This document shows, piece after piece, positions 1 through 10,189 of a stretch of DNA of 64,000 nucleotides (position 1 is the first letter of the stretch; each line of letters opens with the position of its first letter). The stretch is from Puccinellia tenuiflora (lineage: Eukaryota; Streptophyta; Magnoliopsida; Poales; Poaceae): assembly GCA_012064385.1 (NCBI GenBank), contig QRDG01002503.1:62001-126000 (forward strand). The letters are read 5' to 3'. The position numbers and the translations under genes are program-made. The notes beneath the pieces are model-generated. The model did no database searches. It was given only the letters and a program-made list of their open reading frames with translations, and was not told the origin of the DNA.

Positions 1-1476
1 CTTAACAATTTCGAGCGCAATAAAGTTTGGAAGCTAGTTGAGAAGCCAAAGGAGTGCCGCAATGTTATTGGCACAAAGTGGATTTTCAAGAATAAGCAAG
101 ATGAACATGGCATGGTTGTGAGGAACAAGGCTGGATTGGTGGCTCAAGGGTACTCTCAAGTTGAAGGCATTGATTTTGGAGAGACCTATGCTCCCGTGGC
201 TCGCCTTGAGTCCATCCGTATCCTTCTTGCTTATGCATCCCGTTATAACTTTAAATTGCAACAAATGGATGTTAAAAGTGCCTTTCTTAATGGTCCCTTA
301 AAAGAGTTGGTGTTCGTTAAGCAACCCCCGGGGTTCGAGGACCCCAACTTCCCTAACCATGTCTACAAGCTTGATAAGGTGCTCTATGGACTTAAGCAAG
401 CACCACGTGCGTGGTATGAGCACCTTAGAGAGTTATTGTTAGACCGTGGATTTGAAGTTGGACAAATTGATCCCACTCTTTTTACTAAGAGGGTTAAAGG
501 GGAGCTTTTCGTATGCCAACTATATGTTGATGATATTATATTTGGCTCGTCTAACAAAGCTTTTAATGATGAATTTTCAAAGCTTATGACCGATAGGTTT
601 GAGATGTCTATGATGGGCGAGTTGAAGTTCTTCCTTGGATTTGAGATCAAGCAATTGAGAGGAGGGACTTTCATTAGCCAAGCAAAGTATATTCAAGACA
701 TGCTCAAGAGGTTTAATATGGCCGATGCTAAGGAGAAGAAGACACCTATGGATACCAAATGCCATCTACAACTTAACCCAAAGGGTATAGATGTGGATCA
801 AAAGCTCTACCGCTCCATGATAGGTTCGTTGCTTTACCTTTGTGCATCTAGGCCCGATATTGTGTTGAGTGTAGGTGTGTGTGCAAGGTATCAAGCGGCT
901 CCTAAGGAAAGCCACATGTTGGCGGTCAAAAGAATCTTACAATATTTGGTTCATACCCCAAGTTTTGGTTTGTGGTACCCAAGGGATTCATCTTTCACTC
1001 TTCGTGGGTTCACGGATTCGGATTGGGCCAGTGATCAAGATGATAGGAAATCAACTTCCGGGGCTTGCCAATTTATTGGTAGGTCCTTGGTGAGTTGGTC
1101 TTCTAAGAAGCAAAATTGTATTTCACTCTCCACCGCCGAAGCCGAATATGTGGCCACCGCTAGTGCATGCACTCAATTGTTATGGATGAGGCAAACTTTA
1201 AAGGAATACGGTGTCAATTGTGACAAAGTGCCTCTTTTGTGTGACAATGAAAGTGCTATCAAGATCGCCTACAACCCGGTGCAACACTCAAGAACCAAGC
1301 ACATTGAGATTCGTCATCATTTCATTCGAGATCATGTTGCCCGTGGAGACATTGAGCTAGCATATGTGCCAACCAAAGACCAACTTGCCGATATTTTCAC
1401 GAAGCCACTTGATGAAGCAAGATTCACTTATTTGAGGAATGAGCTAAATATCGTGGATTCGAGGAGTTTGGCTTGA
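1..1476 (+). CDS. Copia retrotransposon pol, C-terminal part (reverse transcriptase and RNase H), cut by window edge
   Basis: The reading frame is already open at base 1, so the first ATG at 112 is internal and the true start lies outside the window. The protein copies retrotransposon RNA into DNA. It shows the Copia RT series VDVKSAFLNG-like, LYGLKQAPRAWY and the catalytic YVDD box (about 520-540), then a Ty1/copia RNase H with RKSTSG, SLSTAEAEY and DNESAI, and the usual ending ADIFTKPL about 20 codons before the TGA at 1474-1476. No stop or frameshift is seen in the visible part. Gag, protease and integrase would lie to the left. Known from the family: the domain order identifies Ty1/copia. 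Whether this element was the enzyme donor for the gag-only Copia at 44767-55482 cannot be told from this fragment. Confidence 0.93.
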   Translation, partial: LNNFERNKVWKLVEKPKECRNVIGTKWIFKNKQDEHGMVVRNKAGLVAQGYSQVEGIDFGETYAPVARLESIRILLAYASRYNFKLQQMDVKSAFLNGPLKELVFVKQPPGFEDPNFPNHVYKLDKVLYGLKQAPRAWYEHLRELLLDRGFEVGQIDPTLFTKRVKGELFVCQLYVDDIIFGSSNKAFNDEFSKLMTDRFEMSMMGELKFFLGFEIKQLRGGTFISQAKYIQDMLKRFNMADAKEKKTPMDTKCHLQLNPKGIDVDQKLYRSMIGSLLYLCASRPDIVLSVGVCARYQAAPKESHMLAVKRILQYLVHTPSFGLWYPRDSSFTLRGFTDSDWASDQDDRKSTSGACQFIGRSLVSWSSKKQNCISLSTAEAEYVATASACTQLLWMRQTLKEYGVNCDKVPLLCDNESAIKIAYNPVQHSRTKHIEIRHHFIRDHVARGDIELAYVPTKDQLADIFTKPLDEARFTYLRNELNIVDSRSLA

Positions 1477-1960
1477 CCATCTTGCCTACACACCTATAGT
1501 TTCAACTTCTATCTTGGTTTAGGTGTAGGCATGGATTTAGGGGGAGTGTTGTCCTAACTATTGGGCTCTCCCTCCCCCATGATGCCTATATTAATGAATT
1601 CATTTGTCTACTCTATATTCAATTTCATGAATTGTGAGCTTAAATGATGAGCTTCGAGTGAGGACCCAAGATACATCTTCGCGGTGTCTCATTCTTTTAT
1701 ACTCATATATGGTGGCTTCGGCCACCGACCTCCTCATGTGAGGAGTTGGTTCTTATTTGGTGTTTATTTGGTTTTTCTAGACCTATATGTGTCACTATGT
1801 GCGTGTGATGGAAAAACACTCATGTTTGGCCATTTATTTTTGCATCTTGCAAACGTGAGTGTAGTACCATATTATGACAGTTTGATCTCTCATCCTAAGA
1901 CCCATCTCTTTCCTAAAAGCCATTCCATATCTAAAATTCTAAATTCTCTCTAAAACAAAA
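1477..1960 (+). mobile_element. 3' non-coding part and possible 3' LTR start of the Copia element
   Basis: A purine tract TTAGGGGGAG (1537-1546) is followed directly by TGTTGTCC at 1547, the arrangement expected for a polypurine tract and LTR start. No second LTR copy is in the window, and no convincing CA end plus target duplication was found before 1960, so the right boundary is unknown. Related Copia groups carry several such purine tracts in a long 3' leader, so 1547 may not be the real LTR edge. The Tat element was inserted at 1960/1961. Confidence 0.45.
1956..1960. repeat. Target site duplication CAAAA, left copy (Tat element)
   Basis: CAAAA immediately precedes the TGTCGG start of the 5' LTR and recurs at 15473-15477 after the 3' LTR. 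A 5-bp duplication is the normal integrase footprint of LTR retrotransposons. Confidence 0.85.
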
Positions 1961-3002
1961 TGTCGGCACAGTGGAAACCAGGGTACCACGGGCCGGCCTG
2001 CCAGGGCCCACAAGATTCTTCAGAAGATTTCGCTAAGGACCAGGCTCTCTAAGCCCGGCGAGCCTCGCGAGGGTTTTTCCCTCGCGAGGGACCTTTTCTC
2101 CTCGCCGAGGGTTTTCTCCCTTGGCGAGGGACCTCTCCTCGAGAGGGCATCTCGGATGCCACCTGCAAATTCTGCTAAGGACCAAGCCGAAGGGCTCGGC
2201 GAGGCCTTTTGCCTCGCGAGGCTTCTTTCCTCTCGAAGCCAGCTCTGCCTCCGCGGCAGAGCGCACATGGGCTCTGCACCCTCTGCAGAGTGACGACCGC
2301 GCCAGCGCGTGGTGACAGCAGCGTCACAGTTGCCATTCTGATGTATCAAGGAGTCAACAAAGCCGCACCAAGCAAAGTGGACAACGAGACTTGCCACTTT
2401 GGTGATAAGGGAACCGTCTGCAGCTACCCTCCAAAGGACGACGTCACCGTGGGACACCTCCCACCTCAGCGGCGCCAGCCCACCGTCCTGGCTGGACGGT
2501 GGCTTTTCCAGCTTTGGTGACGCTGCCCCCTGCCGTGGACCGCGTCCATGGACCTCACCTTTATGGTGGACTCTGCCTTTATTGTGCACCGCACCTCCTC
2601 CTTCGTCGCCATGTGGTAGCCCTTCCCGCCAAGATGTTTTGGGGGAAGAGGCCCGAGACGCCTATAAAAGGAGGAGGAGCCCGTACGGGCAAAGGGTTGG
2701 TTCCAAGATTCACAAGCCCAAACCCTAGCCATTGTTAGCCACCCAGAGCTCGCCAAGCTCGCCCTGTACTGAAAACCTCTCCAAGCAAGTGCAATACAAT
2801 CCGAAGCAGGATGTAGGGGCTTTACCTCACCTAGAGGGCCCTGAACCTGGGTAAGACCGTGTGTTCCTCTCTGCAGTGCTTCCCCGCAACGATCCAGGCG
2901 AGCACCGTCGCCGAGGCACGTTGAGGGTTGTTTGATTCCGTGTTCAGCCCCTTACTCGATCCTTCGTGAGACACACCCAGTTCCTGGGACAGTTCTCCGA
3001 CA
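1961..3002 (+). repeat. 5' LTR of Tat element
   Basis: 1042 bp, TGTCGG...CCGACA, matched by 14183-15472. It contains a cluster of CTCGCGAG/CTCGAGAG-type palindromic words (about 2058-2150 and 2208-2222) and a TATA box at 2663. The 3' copy is longer because of an internal duplication. Confidence 0.92.
2663..2669 (+). promoter_or_regulatory. TATA box of the 5' LTR promoter
   Basis: TATAAAA in the context GCCTATAAAAGGAGG, about 340 bp before the LTR end. Transcription of the element would be expected to start about 30 bp downstream, near 2695. The same box occurs twice in the 3' LTR (14878 and 15118). Confidence 0.7.
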
Positions 3003-3004
3003 TT

Positions 3005-3022
3005 TGGCGCGCCAGGTAGGGG
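3005..3022 (+). other. Primer-binding site candidate of Tat element
   Basis: TGGCGCGCCAGGTAGGGG lies 2 bp after the LTR end, where a host tRNA 3' end primes minus-strand DNA synthesis. TGG at the start fits a tRNA CCA terminus. The tRNA species was not identified. Confidence 0.7.
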
Positions 3023-3053
3023 GCTGAGGCGCATCTTCAACCTCGACACCACC

Positions 3054-5493
3054 ATGGCCGGCTCTCGCGCCGAACGACTCGCTCGCCGGACGGCCAGCGC
3101 CGCCACCGCTCCTCCTGCCGGCCGCCCGCGCGGCCGCCCGCGTGGGAATGCTGCTCCGGAGCACCACGTCGACCCCGAGCCCCGCGTCGAGCACCCGGAG
3201 GACGACGACATCGACCACGCTGAGGACGACCTCGGCGAAGAGGAGGCCTCCTCCCTGCACCCGTCGCGGGACCGTGCTGCTTCCTCGCTGGGCCGCCCTG
3301 CGCCCAGCCCGGCGACTGCGCTCCTCATGGCGCAGGAGCTGCTGCAGTACCGCCCCACGCCGGAGGCCCAGGAGGCCTGGCTCAATTGCCTCTCCGAGCT
3401 CGTCGGCGCCGCTCGCGTCGCCGCTCCCGCGCCGTCCCGTTCGCTGGTTCTCTCTGCTCGCGCAGGGGACGTGGCGCACGGCGCGCCTCTTGCTCCTCCT
3501 CTTCCTCCTCGTCACCTCGCGCCCGCTCCAGCTCCACCGGCTCCACCGCAACCTGCTCCAGCCGGGGCTCCTCCTCGCGACAACCGCGCTGCATCGCACG
3601 CGTCGTCGCCGCACGACTGCCAAATCGTGCAGCGAGCCCCGGAGGACGCACGCGTGAGCATCGAGCGCAACCAGGATCGCCACAACCGCGCCGTCCATGA
3701 CATCGCCGCCGCAGGGCGCCACCCTCGCCAATGGCATGGTCACCTACGGCACGACGGCCGCGTTCACTCGCAGCCTCCGTCGCGTCGTCTGGCCGGTCAA
3801 GTTCCGGCCGGATCTTCCTCCGCGCTACGACGGCAAGAACAACCCCCTGGAGTTCCTGCAGCTCTACACTCTGGCCATCCAGGCCGCCGGGGGCGACGAC
3901 AAGGTCATGGCGAACTGGTTCCCCATGGCCCTCAAGGACTCCGCGTCCTCGTGGCTCACCAACCTCCCCGCCGAGTCCATCAACACCTGGGAGGACCTCT
4001 GCCGGTGCTTCGTCGCCAACTTCAAGGGCACGTACGAGCGCGGCCTCACGTACAACGATCTCCGCGCCGTGCGCCAGAAGCCTGGCGAGACCCTCCGCAA
4101 GTACATCCAGCGCTTCAGCCAAGTGCGCAACAAGATCCCCAACGCCACCGACGCGCAGGTCATTTCGGCCTTCCAGGCTGGGGTCACGGATGTGCGGATG
4201 CTCGAGAAGCTTGGCATCCACGACAACATCACCACCGTCGTCAAGCTTTTCGACTTGGCGGACAAGTGCGCCAAGGCTGAGGAGGGCCGCTTGTTTGTCA
4301 AGAACGAGCCAGGGGACCCCGCCGAGGAGTCCAAGAAGAAGAAGAAATCCACCGAGAAGCGCAAGACCACTGCGGTCCTCGCGGCTGAGCCTGACGCCAA
4401 GCAGCCTCGTCAAGCTGCCACTCCAGCCGCGGGACCTGAGAAGAAAGATGATCGTCCTTTCTGCGTCTACCACAACAGGCATTCCCACGCCACCGAGGAC
4501 TGCTACGACCTCAAGAGGCTTCGCGAGGCTCGCGAGGCAAACGACCGGCAGCAAGGCCGCGGAGGCCGCGGCGGCGTCCGCGGCGGCCGCGGGGGGCGAC
4601 GCTGGAACAACAACAACTACAACGACAACTACCAGCAGAACCCCCAGGCCAACGCCGCCCAGCCCCAGAACGACAACTTGCCTGCCGAGACTCCTGAGGG
4701 CTACCAGGTGCCTCGCGGGGCCGCTTGCATCCTCGGCGGGGCTCAGGCCCCCAGCTCCAACCGCCACTTCAAGCAATTCGCTCGCGAGGTCGCGGCAGCC
4801 CTTCCCGGGGTTGAGGCCTCCAGGCCCCTCAAGTGGTCCCAGTGCCCCATCACTTTCGACTCCAGCGACCACCCCAAGTCCACCTCAACTGTTGGCACCA
4901 TCCCGCTGGTCTGCACTCCCACCATCAACAACATCGCCGTCTCTAAGACGCTCATTGATGGGGGTGCCGGCCTCAACGTCATCTCTGTCGAGACTTTCGA
5001 GAAGCTGCAGGTGCCCTACGAGCGGCTCATGCCCACCAGGCCCTTCTCGGGGGTGACAGAGGGTCTCACCACCCCTTTGGGGCAGGTGAGGCTCGCCGTC
5101 ACTTTCGGCACCCAGGCCAACTACCGCACCGAGCTGATCGATTTCGACGTCGCGCACATCGGCCTGCCCTACAACGCCATCCTCGGCTACCCCGCCCTCG
5201 CCAAGTTCATGGCGGTGACCCACCACGCCTACAACCTCGTCAAGCTCCCTGGCTCGGGTGGCACCATCGTCATCCGCGGCGTGGTCTCGGACGCCCTGTA
5301 CGCTGCGCAAGCGGCCTACAAGGCTGCCGCGGTGGCGTCACCCGCTGACGAGGATGAGGAGCCCCTCCCGAGGCCCCCCGCGAAGAAGAAGCAGCTGTTC
5401 TCTCAGGAGAAGGCCGCGACAAAGCAAGTGCCTCTTGAGGCAAACGGCTCGGGGGCTAGCGTCACCATCGGCGCCAACCTGCCTCCCAAATAG
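3054..5493 (+). pseudogene. Tat element gag-protease, frameshifted
   Basis: Structural gag plus aspartic protease, forming the particle and maturing the polyprotein. ATG at 3054 (context ACCATGG) opens a basic, Pro/Ala-rich N-terminus. Near 3710 the frame changes by one base, and the rest runs from 3697 in the other frame to 5493. The gag core is about 3900-4140 (WFPMALKDSASSWL, then FKGTYERG). A single CCHC-like knuckle (CVYHNRHSHATEDC) is at about 4460-4505, followed by an RGG-rich RNA-binding stretch. The protease has LIDGGAG at about 4954, where DTG or DSG is more usual, and AILGYP near 5176. The ORF ends at TAG 5491-5493, and the pol frame continues directly after it in phase. Likely one gag-pol gene interrupted by a CAG-to-TAG change, though programmed read-through cannot be excluded. 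Confidence 0.88.
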
Positions 5494-8400
5494 GAAAGCG
5501 CGCTCGTCGCCTTCCTCAGGGCAAACTCTGACATGTTCGCATGGACACCGTCAGATATGTCTGGAGTACCGAGGGAGGTGATCGAGCACCACTTAGCCGT
5601 GTGTCCAAACGCACGCCCCGTGAAGCAAAAGGCGCGGCGCCAGGCGCCAGAGAAGCAAGATTTCATCGTCAAGGAAGTAGAGAAACTGAAGAAGGCCAGC
5701 ATCATCAAGGAAGTGGTCCATCCCACTTGGCTCGCCAACGGTGTGGTCGTCCCCAAGCACACCGGAGGAAGCCGCCTCTGCATCGACTTCACCGACCTCA
5801 ACAAGGCCTGCCCCAAGGACCCCTATCCCCTCCCGAGGATCGACCAGATCGTGGACTCCACCGCCGGCTGCGCACTCCTCTGTTTTCTGGATGCCTTCTC
5901 TGGTTACCACCAGATCAAGATGGCGAAGGAGGACGAGGAGAAGACAGCATTTCTCACCCCTTGTGGTGTGTTTTGCTACGTCTGCATGCCCTTCGGCCTG
6001 AAGAACGCCGGCGCCACTTTCCAGCGCCTCATGAGGATCGCCTTGGGGGCTCAAATGGGGAAGAATGCAGAGGCCTACGTCGACGACATCGTGGTCAAGA
6101 CTCGCGAAGAAAGCACGCTCATCCAGGACCTCGAGGAGACCTTTGCCAACCTGCGCAAGGTCAACATCAAGCTGAACCCCGCCAAGTGCGTCTTCGGGGT
6201 CCCTTCAGGCAAGCTCCTCGGGTTCCTGGTATCCCACCGCGGCATCGAGGCCAACCCCGACAAGATCAAGGCCATAGAGCAGATGCAGCCTCCTCGTCGC
6301 CTCAAGGACATGCAACGCCTAGCGGGATGTATGGCCAGCCTTGGCCGTTTCATCTCCAAGTTCGGCGAGAGGGCGCTGCCATTTTTCAAGATCATGAAGA
6401 GGTCCGGTCCTTTCAAGTGGACCCCTGAAGCAGCAAAGGCCTTTGAGGACCTGAAGAAATACCTGGCGAGCCCACCCATCATGGTTGCCCCACGCCCTCG
6501 CGAGCCTCTGAAGCTGTATCTTGCAGCCACTCCTCAGACGGCAAGCGCGGTCTTGGTGGCTGAAAGGGAAGAGCCAGTCCTCGCCAAGCAGAACTCCGCC
6601 TCGCCAAGCCCAGAACCACCCGACAAGGAAGCACCCTCGTCAAGCCTCCAGCCTCATGCCGAGCCTCTACAAGTGGGGCCTCAAGAAACCCTCGCCGAGG
6701 ACTCCACCGAGCCTGGAGAGGAGCCAGCCGCTGCCACGCCAACGACTACCCTCGTCGAGCATCCCGTGTACTTCGTCAGCACAGTGCTGCGGGACGCTCG
6801 CGAGCGCTACCCCATGCAGCAAAAGCTCCTCTTCTCGCTCCTCAGCGCCTCCAGGAAGCTGCGCCACTACTTCCAGGGCCATCCCATCAAGGTGGTCACC
6901 TCATACCCCCTAGGAGCAAGTCCTGCGCAACCCAAACGCGACAGATCGCGTCGCAGGCTGGGGCATCGAGCTACAACCTTTCGAGCTGGAGTTTGACACC
7001 ACCAGGGTCATCAAGGGCAGGGCGCTGGCTGATTTCATGGCCGAGTGGACGGACACGCGTGAAGAAGAGCCTCCAGAGGAGGAAGCCACAGCCTCAGGTG
7101 GGACGGAACCAGGCCACTGGACCATGCATTTCGACGGCGCCTTCGCGGCCCGGAGTGCAGGGGCTGGTGCCGTCCTCACCTCACCAACAGGCGACAAGCT
7201 CTACTACGCCGTCCAGCTGTGCTTCAAGGACAACGACAAGGTCTCCAACAACATTGCTGAATACGAAGGCCTCCTCGCCGGGCTCAGAGCTGCCATTGCC
7301 CTCGGCATCAAGCGCATCCTCATCAAGGGCGACTCTCAGCTCCTCGTCAACTTCTCCAACAAAAGCTACACGCCTAAGGACACCTACATGGTGGCCTACC
7401 TTGAAGAGGTACGCAAGCTGGAGAAGCACTTCAGGGGCATGGAGCTCAAGCACATCCCGCGAGCAGAAAACCAAGAAGCAGATGATCTCGCCAGGCGAGC
7501 AGCAAGAAGGGAAGCCCAGAAGCCTGGAGTGTTCGAGGAGAGACTCACCAAGGCCTCAGTCAAGCAGCCAGTGGCCAATATCAGCATCGACGAGGAGCTC
7601 CCACCAGCCCCATCAAGTGGAGCACCAAACTGCGGGCTGCCCTCAGGCGATCGCTTGCTGATGACCTTGGTACGACAAGACACTGGTTGGATCGACGAGA
7701 TCAAGAACTACCTGCAAAATCGAGTCCTCCCCGAAGAAGACGCTGAAGCCGAAAGAATTGCTCGCCAGGCCAAGTCCTACTGCCTCCACGACGGAGACCT
7801 GTACCGTAAGCGCCCCAATGGGGTTGCCTTGCGGTGCGTCCCTGCCGAGGAAGGCCGCCAGCTCATCAACGACATCCACAGCGGAGAGTGCGGCCACCAT
7901 TCGTCCTCGCGCACCCTTGCAGGCAAGGTCTTCCGGAGTGGCTTCTACTGGCCTACAGTGCTTCAAGATGCAGCCGCAATCGTCCAATCCTGCGACGCCT
8001 GCCAATTCCACGCCAAGCAGATCCACCAGCCCGCGCAAGGACTCCAGACGATCCCGCTCTCCTGGCCGTTCGCGGTCTGGGGGCTGGACCTCCTGGGACC
8101 CTTCCCGCGAGCGCTCGGGGGCTACCGCTACCTCTACGTCGCCATCGACAAATTCACCAAGTGGCCTGAGGTGGAACCCGTGCGCACCATACCGCGAAGT
8201 CGGCGGTGAAATTCATCAGGAGCCTGGTCTGCCGCTTCGGCGTGCCCAACCGCATCATCACCGACAACGGCTCACAATTCATCAGCGGCGCCTTCAAGTC
8301 CTACTGCGGCAGCCTCGGCGCCCAAATCTGCTACGCCTCGGTGGCGCACCCACGAAGCAACGGGCAGGCTGAGCGAGCCAACGCCGAGGTGCTCAAGGGC

Positions 8401-8921
8401 CTCAAGACGAGAAGCTTCAACCGCCTCAAGGCCAGCGGCAAGCACTGGATCGATGAGCTCCCCTCGGTGCTCTGGTCCATCCGCACCACGCCAACAAAGC
8501 CAACGGGTGAGACGCCGTTCTCCCTCGTCTATGGTGCTGAAGCCGTCCTCCCCAGCGAGATCACTCATGGCTCTCCCGAGTCTTGGCCTTCAAGGAGGCT
8601 GAGCAGGACGAACTGCGCAACCACGACCTCCTGCTGCTTGAAGGGCTCCGCCGCAATGCGGCCCTGAGAGCGGCAAGGTACCAGCAAGACCTCTGTCGCT
8701 ACCACAGCCGCCACATCCGCCCGCGCACTCTCGAAGCAGGAGACCTCGTCCTGAGGAGAATCCTCTCCAGGGCAGGCCTCCACAAGCTCTCACCAATGTG
8801 GGAAGGACCCTACAGGGTCGTCCACATCGCCAGGCCTGGCTCCGCGCGGCTCGAGACGGAGGACGGCATCCCTGTCGCCAACCCCTGGAACATCCAGCAC
8901 CTGCGCAAGTTCTACCCCTGA
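5494..8921 (+). pseudogene. Tat element pol: RT, dual RNase H, integrase; three frameshifts
   Basis: Enzymes for reverse transcription and integration. RT spans about 5690-6450 (CIDFTDLNKACPKDPYPLPR, FLDAFSGYHQI, YVDD near 6076). The RT-linked RNase H lies at about 6490-6905 with a Glu/Pro/Ser-rich spacer. A second RNase H follows at about 7110-7490, with acidic residues in FDGAF, AEYEG, KGDSQ and EADDL. The integrase H2C2 finger is near 7880-8005, and the catalytic core has GLDLLGPF (Asp at 8087), TDNGSQF (about 8260) and GQAERAN (about 8365). The C-terminal MWEGPYRV module is near 8797. Frameshifts: one extra base near 6917, one missing near 8195, one missing near 8574. Each can be read because homology continues in the next frame. 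The first codons, from 5494, continue the gag frame past the amber codon. Confidence 0.92.
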
Positions 8922-10189
8922 TCGTCCTCGACGAGCAATTTTTTGCATCAAGGGAGAGCCTCGCGCCATCATCCTCCACGAGGAAAAACTTCGGGCTCCC
9001 CTCTCTACTATACGTTGCCGCGGGCCGTTCGAGAAGACTCCCAAGCCACCGCGCCTCGGCAAGGTGACTTCTTCAAGCACCATGCCTTGGCGAGGTGGAT
9101 CCCCATGCCCAGCCATGGTGGACCGCAGGCTCTACAAGCCACCCCCGCATAGGGGCCCCCTCTGAGCTCTCTCTACATGCGTCGCCCCGGGCACGCCCCC
9201 TCGAGAGTCTCAGCCACAGCATGTGGAACCCCATGCCTGACATGGCGGATTTTTTGTGTTTCTGGCCACGCCAGTGTAATGAACCTCTGTTTCAGGTCAC
9301 TTTGAACCTTTGCGCATCGCGCCAGCATATGTTGTTGCTTTGGTAAGCTTTTATGTTATTGCTGATTCATCCTTGCTCGTACGATCCCTCCTGTGTATCT
9401 CACGAGCGGGGGCTAGCATGGTGCCATGCCACGGGAGCATCCCGGCAGCGCCTCAAACCCAAGGGATCCGAGCTCTGAACTCACGGGTCAGCTTTCATGC
9501 ATGTCAACTCCAAGGAGCTCTGAACTCATGAGCCGGCTCCCGTGCACGTCAACTCACCAAGGACCTTGGTGCCTGTTCTCCTCGCGAGACACTCATGAAG
9601 GAACCTACGAGCGCGCATAAGTTATCTAGCTATGTATTGCTTGTGGGTACGCCTATCTGTCAAAACGCAGGAAGACAGGTCCAAATCAAGCGCCAGGGAA
9701 CCGACACCCCTCCAAGGCGGAAACACCTCGCCAGGAACCACACCCTCTCCAAGGCGAAACACCTCATCAGGGAACCAACACCCTCTCCAAGGCAAAAACG
9801 CCTCGCCAAGCTAAGTCCAAACACTTGGTTGAATTTCCTCTCGCTGGTTTTTGCCCCTCGAGCCTCTTTTCTCTCTCCTATGCCTCATGGGCTGCTTGCA
9901 CGTCAAAGGGGGGCCCCAAGCATCGTGCTTCGAGGAGCCCTTACTTCTTGAGGCCTCACGCACCCCCGGCCTTGTGGAGCCCTGACTCTCGCATACCGAA
10001 GCGGCGGTGGTGTAGCGCTAAGAGAGGGTCCTAAGACGTAGAGCGAAAAAGACATGAAGGGGAAAGACAAAAGCCTCCCGAGGGACATTCACAAGCACAC
10101 TTCAAGTGAAACTTAACAAGTCTTTACAAGGCTATTACAAATAAATGCTAAGATGATCCGTGCCTCTACACGTCCAGATACAGGAGAAC
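8922..10189 (+). other. Non-coding spacer between pol and the antisense gene
   Basis: No convincing gene. It holds a short imperfect tandem repeat at about 9703-9813 (three units near 38 bp built on CACCCTCTCCAAGGC and CCTCGCCAGGAACC). The left part has coding-like base composition but only short, unrelated ORFs. If the antisense gene is transcribed, its terminator or polyadenylation region would lie here. Confidence 0.6.

Noticed and set aside
3382..4872. Long minus-strand ORF (496 codons) opposite gag
   Set aside because: GC-rich sequence leaves the antisense frame open; the plus strand has clear gag and protease motifs, and the minus frame has only Val/Leu/Gly-rich low complexity.
3731..5056. 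Second plus-strand ORF (441 codons) overlapping gag
   Set aside because: Ser/Pro/Arg/Thr-rich shadow of the gag frame without any domain.
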